DNA of 64,000 nucleotides from Streptantibioticus silvisoli (GTDB lineage: Bacteria; Actinomycetota; Actinomycetes; Streptomycetales; Streptomycetaceae), in contig NZ_JAAGKO020000007.1 of assembly GCF_027947535.2 (NCBI RefSeq), forward strand, positions 1 to 64,000. The letters run 5' to 3'. The position numbers were made by a program, and so were the translations under genes. The notes below the pieces were generated by a model, which saw nothing but the letters and a program-made list of their open reading frames with translations, ran no database searches and was not told the DNA's origin. The number at the start of each line of letters is the position of its first letter. The stretch's first letter is position 1. Positions 1 to 8,110 of the stretch are shown in pieces.

Positions 1-98
1 CCGCAGCCGGAGAGCGCCAGCGCCAGCACACCGGCCAGCCCGGCCACGTTGAGCACGAGCGGCGTCCGCAACGGCGTCTTCACCAGGGGCGTCTTCAT
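1..98 (-). CDS. Lipoprotein, N-terminal part only
   Basis: The reading frame runs leftwards off the window, so only 32 codons plus two bases are visible. They encode a short basic start (MKTPLVKTPLRTPLVLN), a hydrophobic core (VAGLAGVLALAL) and then SGC, the pattern of a signal-peptidase II lipoprotein with the lipidated cysteine at residue 32. Upstream of the ATG there is only a weak CAGGTG ribosome-binding match. It follows the KAS II gene in the same direction after 65 bp, so it may be the next gene of the same operon. The mature protein is not visible, so its function cannot be called. The N-terminal signature is seen directly; lipidation is inferred. Confidence 0.6.
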   Translation of the reverse strand, partial: MKTPLVKTPLRTPLVLNVAGLAGVLALALSGC

Positions 99-163
99 CG
101 GGGTGCACCTGCCGGGGGTCCGGGGGCCGGGCCGGGACCGCGGGGGCGGCCGGGACGCGGAGC

Positions 164-1417
164 TCAGGGCGCGGCGATCGCGAGGACCGCGTTCTGGCCG
201 CCGAAGCCGCAGGAGGTGCTGACGGCCAGGTCGATCCGGGTCTCCGTCTCGTGGTCGGCGACCTTGATCTCCATCCGGGGGTCGAGCGTTTCCAGGTTCG
301 CGGTCGGCGGCACGACGCCCTGCTGCACCGCCAGGACGGTGAGGACGGCCTCCACCGCGCCGGCGGCGCCCAGCAGGTGACCGGTGACGCCCTTGGTCGA
401 GGTGACCAGCGGGCCGCCGCCGAAGACGCGGTGCAGCATGACCGCCTCGGCGAGGTCGTTGAGCTGGGTGCTGGTGCCGTGGGCGTTGACGTGCTGGACG
501 TCACCGGGACCGGCGCCGGCGTCCAGGAGCGCGGCACGGACGGCGGCCTCGGCGCCGGAGCCGTCGGGGGCGGGTGAGGTGACGTGGTGGGCGTCGGCGG
601 AGGCGCCGTGGCCGATGATCCGGCCGTGGACCCGGGCGCCCCTGGCCCGCGCGTCGGCGGCGCGTTCCAGCACCAGCACCCCGGCGCCCTCGCCGGCCAC
701 GAAGCCGTCGCGGTCGGCGTCGAAGGGGCGGGAGGCGGCCGCCGGGTCGTCCGCCCGGCGGGACAGGGCCCCCATCCGGGCGAAGCCGGCCATCACCAGC
801 GGGGTGATCATCGCCTCGCTGCCGCCGGCCAGCACGATGTCGCACCGGTCCAGGGCCAGCAGGTCCCGGGCGGTGCCGATGGCGGTGGCACCGGAGGCGC
901 AGGCCGTGGCGACCACCAGGTTGGGTCCGCGGGCGCCGAACTGGATGGCGGTCTGACCGGCCATCATGTTCGGCAGCTGCATCGGGAGCAGCAGCGGGGA
1001 GACCTGGTCGGGGCCGTGGTCGCGCAGCCGGTCGTGCTGGCCCTCCACGGTCGCCGGACCGCCGTCGGCGCAGCCCAGGACCACCCCGACCCGGGCGCCG
1101 TCCCAGGTCAGCGGGTCCAGGCCGGCGCCGGCGACCGCCTCGGCCGCCGCGACCAGGGCGAACTGCGTGAAGCGGTCGAGGCGCAGGGCGCGGCGTTCCC
1201 CGAGCAGGGCGCCGGCGTCGAAGCCCGGCACCCGGCAGGAGAACGCGACCGGGCCGCCGGCCAGCAGCGGGTCGGCCGCGGCCGGCGACCGGCCGGCGCG
1301 GACCGCCGCCCAGCTCGCCGCCACCCCGATGCCGCCGGGGGTGACCAGGCCGATGCCGGTGACCGCCACGTCGGTGCCCGCGCGGGCGGCTGCACGGTGA
1401 ACGACGTGAGCGTCCAT
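164..1417 (-). CDS. Beta-ketoacyl-ACP synthase II (FabF/KAS II-like)
   Basis: A 417-residue condensing enzyme that would extend acyl-ACP chains with malonyl-ACP by decarboxylative Claisen condensation. The Cys-His-His triad is visible: Cys in VATACASGA (about residue 170), His in NAHGTSTQLND (about 315) and His in GVTGHLLGAAG (about 345). The length is usual for FabF. No chain-length-factor partner is present, so this is not a classical aromatic type II PKS. The start ATG overlaps the ACP stop by one base (TGATG), which implies translational coupling. It is the last biosynthetic gene of a ten-gene leftward operon with ACP and KAS III. I infer that the three build or extend the alkyl chain of the cluster product. 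Confidence 0.93.
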   Translation of the reverse strand: MDAHVVHRAAARAGTDVAVTGIGLVTPGGIGVAASWAAVRAGRSPAAADPLLAGGPVAFSCRVPGFDAGALLGERRALRLDRFTQFALVAAAEAVAGAGLDPLTWDGARVGVVLGCADGGPATVEGQHDRLRDHGPDQVSPLLLPMQLPNMMAGQTAIQFGARGPNLVVATACASGATAIGTARDLLALDRCDIVLAGGSEAMITPLVMAGFARMGALSRRADDPAAASRPFDADRDGFVAGEGAGVLVLERAADARARGARVHGRIIGHGASADAHHVTSPAPDGSGAEAAVRAALLDAGAGPGDVQHVNAHGTSTQLNDLAEAVMLHRVFGGGPLVTSTKGVTGHLLGAAGAVEAVLTVLAVQQGVVPPTANLETLDPRMEIKVADHETETRIDLAVSTSCGFGGQNAVLAIAAP

Positions 1418-1647
1418 CAGATCTTCGCGCCCCGCTCTTCCATCATGCGGGCCATCTCGCCGACGTTCTCCGCGGCCAGCAGTTCGTCGTCGCTGATGAC
1501 GACGCCCAGTTCGGCCTGGAGGATCATCGACAGCTCGACGACGGCGAGCGAGTCCAGCTCGATGTCCTCCCGGGTGGCCTCGGGAACGATCGACTCGGGG
1601 GTGACCTTCAGCTTGGCCACCAGCAGGTCCTTCAGCTGCTCGAACAT
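1417..1647 (-). CDS. Acyl carrier protein
   Basis: A 76-residue type II ACP that carries growing acyl chains on a phosphopantetheine arm. The attachment serine is Ser33 in the motif ELDSLAVVE, and the flanking acidic helix is typical. The stop shares one base with the start of the downstream KAS II gene. A 166-bp gap separates it from KAS III upstream. Its pairing with KAS II and KAS III suggests a dedicated carrier for chain assembly; a second free-standing ACP lies at 15732 next to the PKS. The family is certain; the partner enzymes are inferred from position. Confidence 0.93.
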   Translation of the reverse strand: MFEQLKDLLVAKLKVTPESIVPEATREDIELDSLAVVELSMILQAELGVVISDDELLAAENVGEMARMMEERGAKI

Positions 1648-1680
1648 GTCCTGTTGCTCCTTCGGTGATGTCGGTCGGTC

Positions 1681-1755
1681 GGGTGCGCGGGACCGGCGGT
1701 GCGGTTTTGCGGTTCCACCGGTGCGCGCGTCGGGTGCGCGGGGCCGGCGGTGCGG
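1681..1755. repeat. 24-bp direct repeat in the ACP/KAS III gap
   Basis: Two near-identical 24-bp copies (1681-1704 and 1732-1755, one mismatch) lie 51 bp apart in the only sizeable gap of the operon. A second short direct repeat around GGTACCGGGCGTGGG follows near 1770-1800. No function is apparent; it may be slippage-generated spacer DNA. Confidence 0.6.
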
Positions 1756-1813
1756 GGGCCGGTCGTGGGGGGTACCGGGCGTGGGGGGGTACCGGGCGTG
1801 GGTGCGCCGGCGG

Positions 1814-2827
1814 TCAGGAGGTGGTGAGTTGCGGCCAGCTGAGCGTGGTGGCGCCCCAGGCCAGCCCGCCGCCGAACGCGGTGAGCAGCACCCGGTGGCC
1901 GGCCGACAGCCGGCCCCGCTGTGCCTCCTGGGCCAGCAGCAGCGGCAGGGAGGCGGCGCCGGTGTTGCCGTAGTTCTCGATGTTGGACAGCTGCCGCTCG
2001 GCGGGGATCTCCAGCCGTTCGGCGACCGCCGACAGGATGCGGGCGTTGGCCTGGTGGGCGGCGAAGCGGTCGACGGCCGCCATCGGCCAGCCGGCGAGTT
2101 CGGTGGCGCGCTGCGAGGCGCTGGTCATGTGCTCGACCGCGTGCCGGTAGGTCTCGCGTCCCGCCATCCGGAAGTACCGGCCGTACTCCTCGGCGGGCCG
2201 GCCGCCGGAGCGCTCGCGCGAACCGCCGCCGGGGACCTCGATCAGGTCGCTGAGCCCGCCGTCGCTGCCGAGCACCATCGGGCCGATGGCGCCGGGTTCG
2301 TCCGGCCGGCCGGCGCGCAGCACCACCGCGCCCGCGCCGTCGGCGAAGATCACCGCGGTGGTGCGGTCCTCGGGGTCGATGATGGTGGTGAAGGCGTCGG
2401 CGGCGATCAGCAGGACGGTGTCGGCGAGCCCGGCGGCGATCATCCCGGACGCGGTGGCCAGGCCGTAGAGGAAGCCGGAGCACACCGCCGCGACGTCGAA
2501 GGCCGCCACTCCGCGCAGGCCGAGCCGGGCCGCCACGTCCGGTGCGGTGGCCGGGCAGGGGCGGTCCGGGGTGGTGGTGGCCAGCACCACCGCGTCGGCG
2601 TGGTCGTCGCCCGCGGACTTCAGCGCCCGCAGCCCGGCCTCGACCGCCAGGTCGGACGTCGCGGTGCCGGGGCCGACGACGTGCCGGGCGGCGATGCCGG
2701 TCCGGGTGCGGATCCACTCGTCGGTGGTGTCCAGGCGGGTGGTCAGTTCCGCGTTGGTCACCCGGTTCGGCGGCACGTAGGCGCCGATGCCGGCCAGTAC
2801 GGCCGACCGCGGGGGTGCCGCGGTCAC
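1814..2827 (-). CDS. Beta-ketoacyl-ACP synthase III (FabH-like)
   Basis: A 337-residue KAS III that would start chain assembly from an acyl-CoA and malonyl-ACP, or make a related acyl transfer. The Cys-His-Asn triad is present: Cys116 in AAVCSGFLYGL, His258 in AAHQANARIL and Asn288 in NYGNTGAAS; the C-terminal GGGLAWGATTLSW is typical. The frame stays open far upstream, but the start is the GTG at 2827, which overlaps the diiron-enzyme stop as GTGA. The product is the likely primer-selecting enzyme of the cluster. Cerulenin-type or ester-forming KAS III variants exist, so initiation is inferred rather than shown. Confidence 0.92.
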   Translation of the reverse strand: MTAAPPRSAVLAGIGAYVPPNRVTNAELTTRLDTTDEWIRTRTGIAARHVVGPGTATSDLAVEAGLRALKSAGDDHADAVVLATTTPDRPCPATAPDVAARLGLRGVAAFDVAAVCSGFLYGLATASGMIAAGLADTVLLIAADAFTTIIDPEDRTTAVIFADGAGAVVLRAGRPDEPGAIGPMVLGSDGGLSDLIEVPGGGSRERSGGRPAEEYGRYFRMAGRETYRHAVEHMTSASQRATELAGWPMAAVDRFAAHQANARILSAVAERLEIPAERQLSNIENYGNTGAASLPLLLAQEAQRGRLSAGHRVLLTAFGGGLAWGATTLSWPQLTTS

Positions 2828-3807
2828 GCCGGGTCCTCGGCGGAGGCCAGGACCCCCAGCGGCAGGCCCATGTAGGCCATGCGGACCTCGGCCATCTCGT
2901 CGGTCCACTGCTCGGCCATGTCGTAGCGCTGGTCGGGGGTGGTGTCGAGCATCCGGACGCCGGGCCAGATCTCGTAGTCGCCGATGAGGTCGGCGTGTTC
3001 CTGCATGCCCTTCTGGAACAGCTCCTCGCGGTGGATGACGAACTCCCGGTCGGGCACCTCGTCCCAGAGTTTCACCCCGGCGCGCAGGATCTCCAGCAGC
3101 CGCGGCCGGTACTCGGGGTGGGCGGCCACGTGGTCGCGCAGGATGGTGCTGGCCACCGTCAGGTGGCGGATCTCGTCGATCGCGGTGCCGCGGGAGATCT
3201 CGCCGGTGGCCGGGGACAGCGGGGTCCACTTGCGTTCGCTCAGTTCGGCGGCGGGGGCCAGCACGCCTTCGATGACGATGGCGAAGACGGCGACGCCGCC
3301 GGCGAAGTCGGCCTGGTCGCGCACGATGTCCAAGGTGAAGTCGACCACCGGTTCCAGCACCCGGGCGCGGTAGTCGGCGGCCATCTCGTCGATGTCCCTG
3401 GCCAGCGAGGCGGCCGGCTGCCCGAGTTCGACCAGGTGGTTGCGGAAGACCCGGGCGTGCCGGGCCTCGTCGATGAGCTGGGTGGCGTAGAACTCCATCT
3501 CCGGCAGGCCGGGGGCGAGCGAGACGTAGTGGCCGAGCAGCCGGGTGGCGATCTCCTCCGACAGCCCGCGGAAGCCGAACTCCAGGATCAGCGCGTCGCG
3601 CAGCGGGCCGGGGGCCTTGAGGAAGCCGGGGACGGTGGCGTCGCGGTGGTGGCCGGTCTCGCCGCGGTCGCGCAGGGTGCCCTGGGCCACCGAGGTGAAC
3701 CAGTACGCCAGGTCGCACTCGGCCGGGCCGAGGGTGAGCTCCTTCGCACCGTCGAGCAGGCCGGGCGCCTTGTCCCAGTCCGCCTCGGGGGCAACGTGGT
3801 GGGTCAT
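2824..3807 (-). CDS. Ferritin-like nonheme diiron oxygenase (VlmB-like candidate)
   Basis: A 327-residue all-helical protein with two carboxylate/His metal motifs, DEARH (Glu114, His117) and DEIRH (Glu212, His215), and further candidate ligands such as Glu180. This is the ligand pattern of ribonucleotide-reductase-R2-like diiron proteins, which activate O2. In valanimycin biosynthesis the diiron enzyme VlmB oxidises a hydrazine to an azoxy group; the presence here of a VlmO-like membrane protein, a flavin reductase, and VlmJ-like and VlmK-like genes makes the same role plausible. It could instead be an N-oxygenase of the AurF type or a hydroxylase. The start ATG overlaps nothing upstream in frame but its stop forms GTGA with KAS III, and its ATG sits in an ATGA overlap with the flavin reductase stop. 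The metal motifs are seen; the azoxy role is inferred. Confidence 0.8.
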   Translation of the reverse strand: MTHHVAPEADWDKAPGLLDGAKELTLGPAECDLAYWFTSVAQGTLRDRGETGHHRDATVPGFLKAPGPLRDALILEFGFRGLSEEIATRLLGHYVSLAPGLPEMEFYATQLIDEARHARVFRNHLVELGQPAASLARDIDEMAADYRARVLEPVVDFTLDIVRDQADFAGGVAVFAIVIEGVLAPAAELSERKWTPLSPATGEISRGTAIDEIRHLTVASTILRDHVAAHPEYRPRLLEILRAGVKLWDEVPDREFVIHREELFQKGMQEHADLIGDYEIWPGVRMLDTTPDQRYDMAEQWTDEMAEVRMAYMGLPLGVLASAEDPA

Positions 3808-4403
3808 GGGGCCACCTTTTCCTTCCTGTTGCGGGGGCCGGGCCCGCTGACCGGGGCCGGGCTGAGGGAGCCGGCGAACAGGCCGCCGGTGTAGCTGAGC
3901 AGCGGGTCGCCCTCGCCCACCGAGGCGTGGGTGACCAGGCCGAGCAGCAGCTCGTGGTCGCCGACGGCCGACCGGCCGAAGACCTGGCAGCTGTACGTGG
4001 CGAGCGCGCCGTCCAGCAGCGGCGCGCCCGCGTACGGGTCGTCGTGCCCGGACAGTCCGGCGAACTGGGGCAGGCCGGCCGGCCGGGCCCGGTCGGCGAA
4101 CCAGCGGGCCACGTCCGCCTGCGAGGCGTTGAGCACGTTGACCACGAAGCGGCCCGCCGCGGCGGCCAGTTCGGCGAAGGAGGAGCCGCCGCGCAGCGAG
4201 GCGCCGAGCAGCAGCGGTTCGTGCGAGCAGGTGGTGACGGTACTGACCGTGGTGCCGTGCGGCCGTCCTTCGTGGCAGACGGTCAGGACCGATACCGGGA
4301 CGGCCAGCCGGCGCAGGGCCCGGCGGCGCTGCGCGTCGTCCTGGACGGTGGGTGGCGCGGCGGTCGCGCGGCGGGGCTCGCCGGACCGGTCCACGGCGGT
4401 CAC
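3804..4403 (-). CDS. Flavin reductase (VlmR-like)
   Basis: A 199-residue FMN-binding split-barrel flavin reductase that would supply reduced FMN/FAD to a two-component monooxygenase. Family hallmarks are the start RRRALRRLAVPVSVLTV, the segment HGTTVSTVTTCSHEP and GRFVVNVL followed by a GDHELLLGLV strand close to the C terminus. I chose the GTG at 4403, because it overlaps the stop of the upstream gene as GTGA and the longer upstream frame has no family similarity. The likely partner is the acyl-CoA-dehydrogenase-fold protein at 6838-7977, in the same way that VlmR serves the isobutylamine N-hydroxylase VlmH. The luciferase-like protein at 23603 is a second possible client. Confidence 0.87.
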   Translation of the reverse strand: MTAVDRSGEPRRATAAPPTVQDDAQRRRALRRLAVPVSVLTVCHEGRPHGTTVSTVTTCSHEPLLLGASLRGGSSFAELAAAAGRFVVNVLNASQADVARWFADRARPAGLPQFAGLSGHDDPYAGAPLLDGALATYSCQVFGRSAVGDHELLLGLVTHASVGEGDPLLSYTGGLFAGSLSPAPVSGPGPRNRKEKVAP

Positions 4404-4948
4404 CGCACCGCGTCCTGCTGCGGACGGGCGGTGGCGGCCGGCCGCTTCGCGGCGGGGACGTGGCCGACCGGGGCCGGGTCCGCGGCGTGGCCGACCGGCT
4501 TGGGGTGGGCCACGCCCAGGTCGTCGAGCAGCCGCAGGTAGCCGTGCTGCCGCACCGGTTCGAAGGGCAGCGAGAACGGCTTGAGGAAGTTGCCGAACAG
4601 GCCCCGGTCGCCGAAGAGGTGGAAGGCGATCAGCAGCAGCGCCCATTCCGGCTTCACCAGCCAGCACCACAGGGCGGCGACGGCCCCCTGGGTGAGCAGG
4701 CTGTGCATGACGTTGTACATGACGTAGTACGCCTTGGGGATCGGCGCTCCGCCGCTGCGCCGGAAGGCGATCGCGCCGGGGATGTAGCCGATCAGGTCGA
4801 TGTAGAAGAACAGCACGACGGCCACCCACCAGCGGATCTCGCCCAGGTGGGCGATGATCAGGCCGGTGGTGACGGCCAGCGCGACCAGGTACTCGGCGCG
4901 GTGCAGGGAGTACGTTCTCGGGGTCTCGAACGGGTTGGCCTGGTCCAT
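4400..4948 (-). CDS. Small integral membrane protein (DUF4260/VlmO-like candidate)
   Basis: A 182-residue protein with about four hydrophobic segments (roughly residues 19-34, 40-60, 84-97 and 100-112) and a basic, proline-rich tail. Two conserved-looking motifs stand out: YNVMHSL (78-84) and FHLFGDRGLFG (109-119). They resemble the His and HxxxDRxxGxG-type motifs I associate with DUF4260-type membrane proteins. VlmO, a membrane protein of valanimycin biosynthesis, forms the N-N bond with the help of its pathway partners, and I propose this gene as its counterpart. The start ATG has a good AGGAG site. The stop forms GTGA with the flavin reductase. Membrane topology is visible in the sequence; family membership and role are inferences that a profile search could settle. 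Confidence 0.62.
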   Translation of the reverse strand: MDQANPFETPRTYSLHRAEYLVALAVTTGLIIAHLGEIRWWVAVVLFFYIDLIGYIPGAIAFRRSGGAPIPKAYYVMYNVMHSLLTQGAVAALWCWLVKPEWALLLIAFHLFGDRGLFGNFLKPFSLPFEPVRQHGYLRLLDDLGVAHPKPVGHAADPAPVGHVPAAKRPAATARPQQDAVR

Positions 4949-4998
4949 GGGTGCTCCTGTGGGAGGACGCTTCGGTGAGGGCCGCCGGCCGGACGCGG

Positions 4999-5490
4999 TC
5001 AGCGGGCGACGGTGTCCGGGCGGGCGGGGGCGAACTCGTCGTCGGCCAGCCGGGTGGCGGGGAACTGACCGGTCACCGCCCAGGCGACGGTCTCGCGGAT
5101 GACGCGTTCGGCGATCGGGTCGAGGATGCCTTCGAGGCTGGGGATGCCGAAGTCGAAGTCGGCCTCGAAGCGGACCACGACGTCGTGGTCGTCCTGGCGC
5201 ATCGTCCAGCACCCGGTGAAGGTGTCGAAGTCGCCGTCGGTCTGCTCGAAGCCGATCTCCAGCGCCTGCGGGCGGAAGTCGTCGCGTTCGGTCCAGCGCA
5301 GCAGGCCGCTGCGGAAGTGCAGTTCCCAGCTGGAGCCGCACGTCGCGGCCGGCGGCGCGGCGTGCACGGTGGTGGCGTTGACGTGCGGTGCCAGTCGCGG
5401 GTAGCGCTCCCAGTGGCCCATCGCCTCGTAGACGGTCGCCGCCCGCTCGGCGGGGACCCGGGCTTCCAGTTCGACGTGTCGCATGATCAC
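4999..5490 (-). CDS. SRPBCC (START/Bet v1-like) protein
   Basis: A 163-residue protein of the polyketide cyclase/dehydrase-like SRPBCC superfamily, recognisable from the start RHVELEARVPAERAATVYEAM, the mid segment SSWELHFRSGLLRWTERDDF and the C-terminal helix with LDPIAERVIRETVAWA. Such proteins form a hydrophobic cavity that binds lipids or aromatic intermediates. I chose GTG 5490, which overlaps the aminotransferase stop as GTGA and is six bases from GGAAGG; an in-frame ATG at 5484 is the alternative. No ring-forming chemistry is expected in an alkyl pathway, so it may bind the lipid-like intermediate or stabilise a reactive N-containing species. That role is a guess from context. Confidence 0.8.
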   Translation of the reverse strand: MIMRHVELEARVPAERAATVYEAMGHWERYPRLAPHVNATTVHAAPPAATCGSSWELHFRSGLLRWTERDDFRPQALEIGFEQTDGDFDTFTGCWTMRQDDHDVVVRFEADFDFGIPSLEGILDPIAERVIRETVAWAVTGQFPATRLADDEFAPARPDTVAR

Positions 5491-6770
5491 TTGCCGCCTT
5501 CCGGCATCCGGGCCGAGCCGCGCACGAGGTCGCGGGTGGCCTTGTCGAAGGAGTCGCAGAGGTAGTCGGTCTCGGAGTCGGTCAGGATCGCGGGCGGGGT
5601 GAAGCGCACCACCGCGCTGCCGTTCATCGAGTGGTTGGCGACGACCCCGTGGTTGAACAGTTCGATCAGCAGCTCGCCGGCCAGGCCCGCCTCGGTCAGC
5701 TCGACGCCGATCAGCAGGCCCTGGCCGCGTACCTCCACCACCAGCTCGGGGATGTTGCGGTGGGCGATCTCGGTGATCCTCGGCAGCAGCCGGGCGCCCA
5801 GGTCCTTCGCCCGGGCGACCAGCTGTTCCTCCTTCATCGCGCGGATCGCGCCCTGCACGGCGGCCATCAGCAGCGGCTGGCCGGAGAAGGTCGAGGTGTG
5901 GATGTAGGGGTCCTTGTCGAACGGCCGGAAGGCGGTGCGGGTGGCGACCGCCGCCGAGACCGGCAGCACCCCGCCGCCCAGCGCCTTGCCGGTGAGCAGC
6001 ACGTCGGGCGTGACGCCCTCGGTGTCGACGCCCCACCACTCCCCCAGCCGGCCGAAGCCGGTCTGCACCTCGTCCATGATGAGGAAGCCGCCGTGCGCGC
6101 GGACCAGGGTCTCGACCTGCTTGAGGTAGCCGGGGGGCGGGATGATCACCCCGCCCTCGCCCTGCACCGGTTCGATGATCACGCAGACCTCGCCCGGGTG
6201 GGCGGCCAACTCCGCCTCCAGGGCGGCGGCGTCGCCGAACGGCAGGTGGAGGAAGTCGGGCACCAGCGGCCGGAACGGCTTCTGGTAGACCTCCTTGGCG
6301 GTGGCCGACAGCGCGCCCATCGTCTTGCCGTGGTAGCCGCCGCGCATCGACACGGTGCGCCGGAAGCCGCCCGCGCGGGCCAGTTTCAGCCCGGTCTCCA
6401 CCGCCTCGGCGCCGGACAGCGAGAAGTGCACCCGGTCCAGCGACGGGGGCAGTACCGACACCAGGGCCTCGGCGGCCCGGGCCACGGTCGGCTCCAGCAG
6501 GATGCGGGTGGCGGTGGGGTGGGTGCGCAGCTGCCGCTCCACCTCCTGCAGGACGATCGGGTGCCGGGCGCCCATGATGAACACGCCGTACCCGCCGGCG
6601 TTCAAGAAGCGCTCACCGTCGCCGGTGGTCAGCCAGGCGCCGCTGGAGTACACCTCCATGTGGCTGCCGAACAGCTCGGCCAGGGTGGCCCTTCCCTTGC
6701 TGAGATGGGCCCGGTACAGGCCGAGGATCTCCTGCTCGGTGTCCGCCCCGGCTTCCTCGATCACGGTCAC
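5487..6770 (-). CDS. Class III (omega-type) PLP aminotransferase
   Basis: A 427-residue fold-type I aminotransferase of the ornithine/putrescine aminotransferase class. Landmarks are the PLP lysine Lys262 in LLTGKALGGGVLP, the cofactor Asp in IMDEVQTGFGR (233-238), and SLSGAEAVETGLKLAR near residue 120. Enzymes of this class move an amino group onto aldehydes or ketones, and several acyl-aldehyde aminotransferases of natural-product pathways belong here. With the ALDH-family protein next to it, I infer that it turns a fatty aldehyde into a primary amine for later N-oxidation. The GTG start at 6770 follows GAGGAG by about ten bases. Confidence 0.9.
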   Translation of the reverse strand: MTVIEEAGADTEQEILGLYRAHLSKGRATLAELFGSHMEVYSSGAWLTTGDGERFLNAGGYGVFIMGARHPIVLQEVERQLRTHPTATRILLEPTVARAAEALVSVLPPSLDRVHFSLSGAEAVETGLKLARAGGFRRTVSMRGGYHGKTMGALSATAKEVYQKPFRPLVPDFLHLPFGDAAALEAELAAHPGEVCVIIEPVQGEGGVIIPPPGYLKQVETLVRAHGGFLIMDEVQTGFGRLGEWWGVDTEGVTPDVLLTGKALGGGVLPVSAAVATRTAFRPFDKDPYIHTSTFSGQPLLMAAVQGAIRAMKEEQLVARAKDLGARLLPRITEIAHRNIPELVVEVRGQGLLIGVELTEAGLAGELLIELFNHGVVANHSMNGSAVVRFTPPAILTDSETDYLCDSFDKATRDLVRGSARMPEGGK

Positions 6771-6837
6771 GGGTTAGTCACTCCTCACGGGTCGTCGGAT
6801 GTGCCGGCGGGTGGCCGGCGGTCAGCGGCCGGGCCGG

Positions 6838-7977
6838 TCAGGCCAGTTCCAGCGGGCAGCCGGCGAAGTAGCCCATCAGCGGTTCGGCGCAGGCGGCACG
6901 GGACGGCGGGTGGAAGGCGAGCGCGCGCAGGGCGGCCGCGAGCTGGGAGTGGTCCGGGGAGCTGACGAAGTCCAGTCCGCCGAGCAGTTCCAGCGCCCGG
7001 GAGGCGATCTGCGGGAGGGCGTCCTGCACCGCGAACCGGGCCACCAGCACGGCGGCCACCGCCTCGTCGCCGCGGACGCCGGCCTGCACGGCGCGGGCGG
7101 CGCCCTCCAGCAGCGCCAGCGCGGCCTGCGCCTGCTGGACCAGCGCGGCCCGTTCGGCCGGGATGCCGCGGCCGCCGTCGACGACCGCCTCGACCAGGGC
7201 GCCCGCGGCGCCGACGTAGCCGGCGCAGATCAGCGTCTCGAACCAGATGAACCCGGCCGTCTGCAGGTCGGCCAGCCGGTGCGGGTCCTCGGGGGAGGTG
7301 CGTACGACCATCTCGCGCGGCACGAACACGTCCGCGAGCCGCACCTCGTCGCTCTCCGCGGCGGCCAGCAGGGTGTTGCCCCAGAACGGGTGGACGGTCA
7401 GCCCGGCGGACGGCACCGGGATCAGCGCCAGCGCGAGTTCCGGCTCACCGTTCCGGCCGGGCACCGCGATGCTGGCGGTCAGCAGGTCCATCGAGCCCGA
7501 CAGGCTGCACGGCTTCTTGGTGCCGGTCAGCAGGTAGCCGCCCTCGGCCGCGCGGGCGGTCACCGTGGGCAGCAGGACGTTCTGCTGGGTGCGGCCCTCG
7601 GCCCAGCCGGAGGCCATCACCAGCCCGCCCGGGGCGATCGCGCCCAGCAGGTCGCGCTGCCGCGGGGTGAGCCGGTCGTGCTCGCCGGCCAGCGAGTAGA
7701 GCATCGCGGCGGTGAAGTGGTGCATGCACACGGCGGCGGCCAGCGAGGGCGACAGCGCGCCGATGGCCTGCTGGACCCGGAGCGCGTCCAGCGCGTCCGC
7801 CCCCTGGCCGCCGAACTCCCGCGGCACCAGCAGTCCCGCGCCGCCGTGCTTGCGGAACAGGTCGATCGCCGGGCTGCCGGGCGCCTCCCGCTCGGCGAAC
7901 GGGATCTCGGCGAGCGCTGGCAGCAGCCCCGGGTGGTACCGCTCGCACACGGTGCGGGCTTGGTCGAGGGAGCGCAC
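6838..7977 (-). CDS. Acyl-CoA-dehydrogenase-fold flavoprotein, possible amine N-hydroxylase (VlmH-like)
   Basis: A 379-residue member of the acyl-CoA dehydrogenase superfamily, seen in LVPREFGGQGAD, the FAD-region segment GYLLTGTKKPCSLSGSMD and the C-terminal helical domain ending RALELLGGLDF. The usual C-terminal catalytic-base motif (IYEGT) is absent; the region reads LRALAFHPPSRAACAEP. Loss of this Glu is typical of group D flavin monooxygenases that use this fold, including isobutylamine N-hydroxylase (VlmH), and these need a separate flavin reductase, which is encoded nearby. I infer N-hydroxylation of the alkyl amine. A true dehydrogenase acting on an acyl-ACP remains possible. The GTG start follows a perfect AGGAGG by six bases. 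Confidence 0.8.
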   Translation of the reverse strand: MRSLDQARTVCERYHPGLLPALAEIPFAEREAPGSPAIDLFRKHGGAGLLVPREFGGQGADALDALRVQQAIGALSPSLAAAVCMHHFTAAMLYSLAGEHDRLTPRQRDLLGAIAPGGLVMASGWAEGRTQQNVLLPTVTARAAEGGYLLTGTKKPCSLSGSMDLLTASIAVPGRNGEPELALALIPVPSAGLTVHPFWGNTLLAAAESDEVRLADVFVPREMVVRTSPEDPHRLADLQTAGFIWFETLICAGYVGAAGALVEAVVDGGRGIPAERAALVQQAQAALALLEGAARAVQAGVRGDEAVAAVLVARFAVQDALPQIASRALELLGGLDFVSSPDHSQLAAALRALAFHPPSRAACAEPLMGYFAGCPLELA

Positions 7978-8110
7978 GGGGAACCTCCTGGGGTGGTGGC
8001 GGGACGGGCGGGCCCGGTCGCGGACGCGCCGGGGCGGGACGGCGCGGGCGGCCCGGGGCGGGGGTGGATTCGCGGCGCCGGCGCGGTCGTCGACGCCGGC
8101 GCCGCGAGCT

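Noticed and set aside
164-2827. Classical aromatic type II PKS (KS/CLF/ACP)
   Set aside because: Only one KAS II is present, without a chain-length factor, ketoreductase or aromatase; the SRPBCC protein alone does not justify an aromatic pathway.
584-2875. 763-codon open frame on the plus strand
   Set aside because: Shadow of the ACP, KAS II and KAS III genes in GC-rich DNA; low-complexity translation with no family features.
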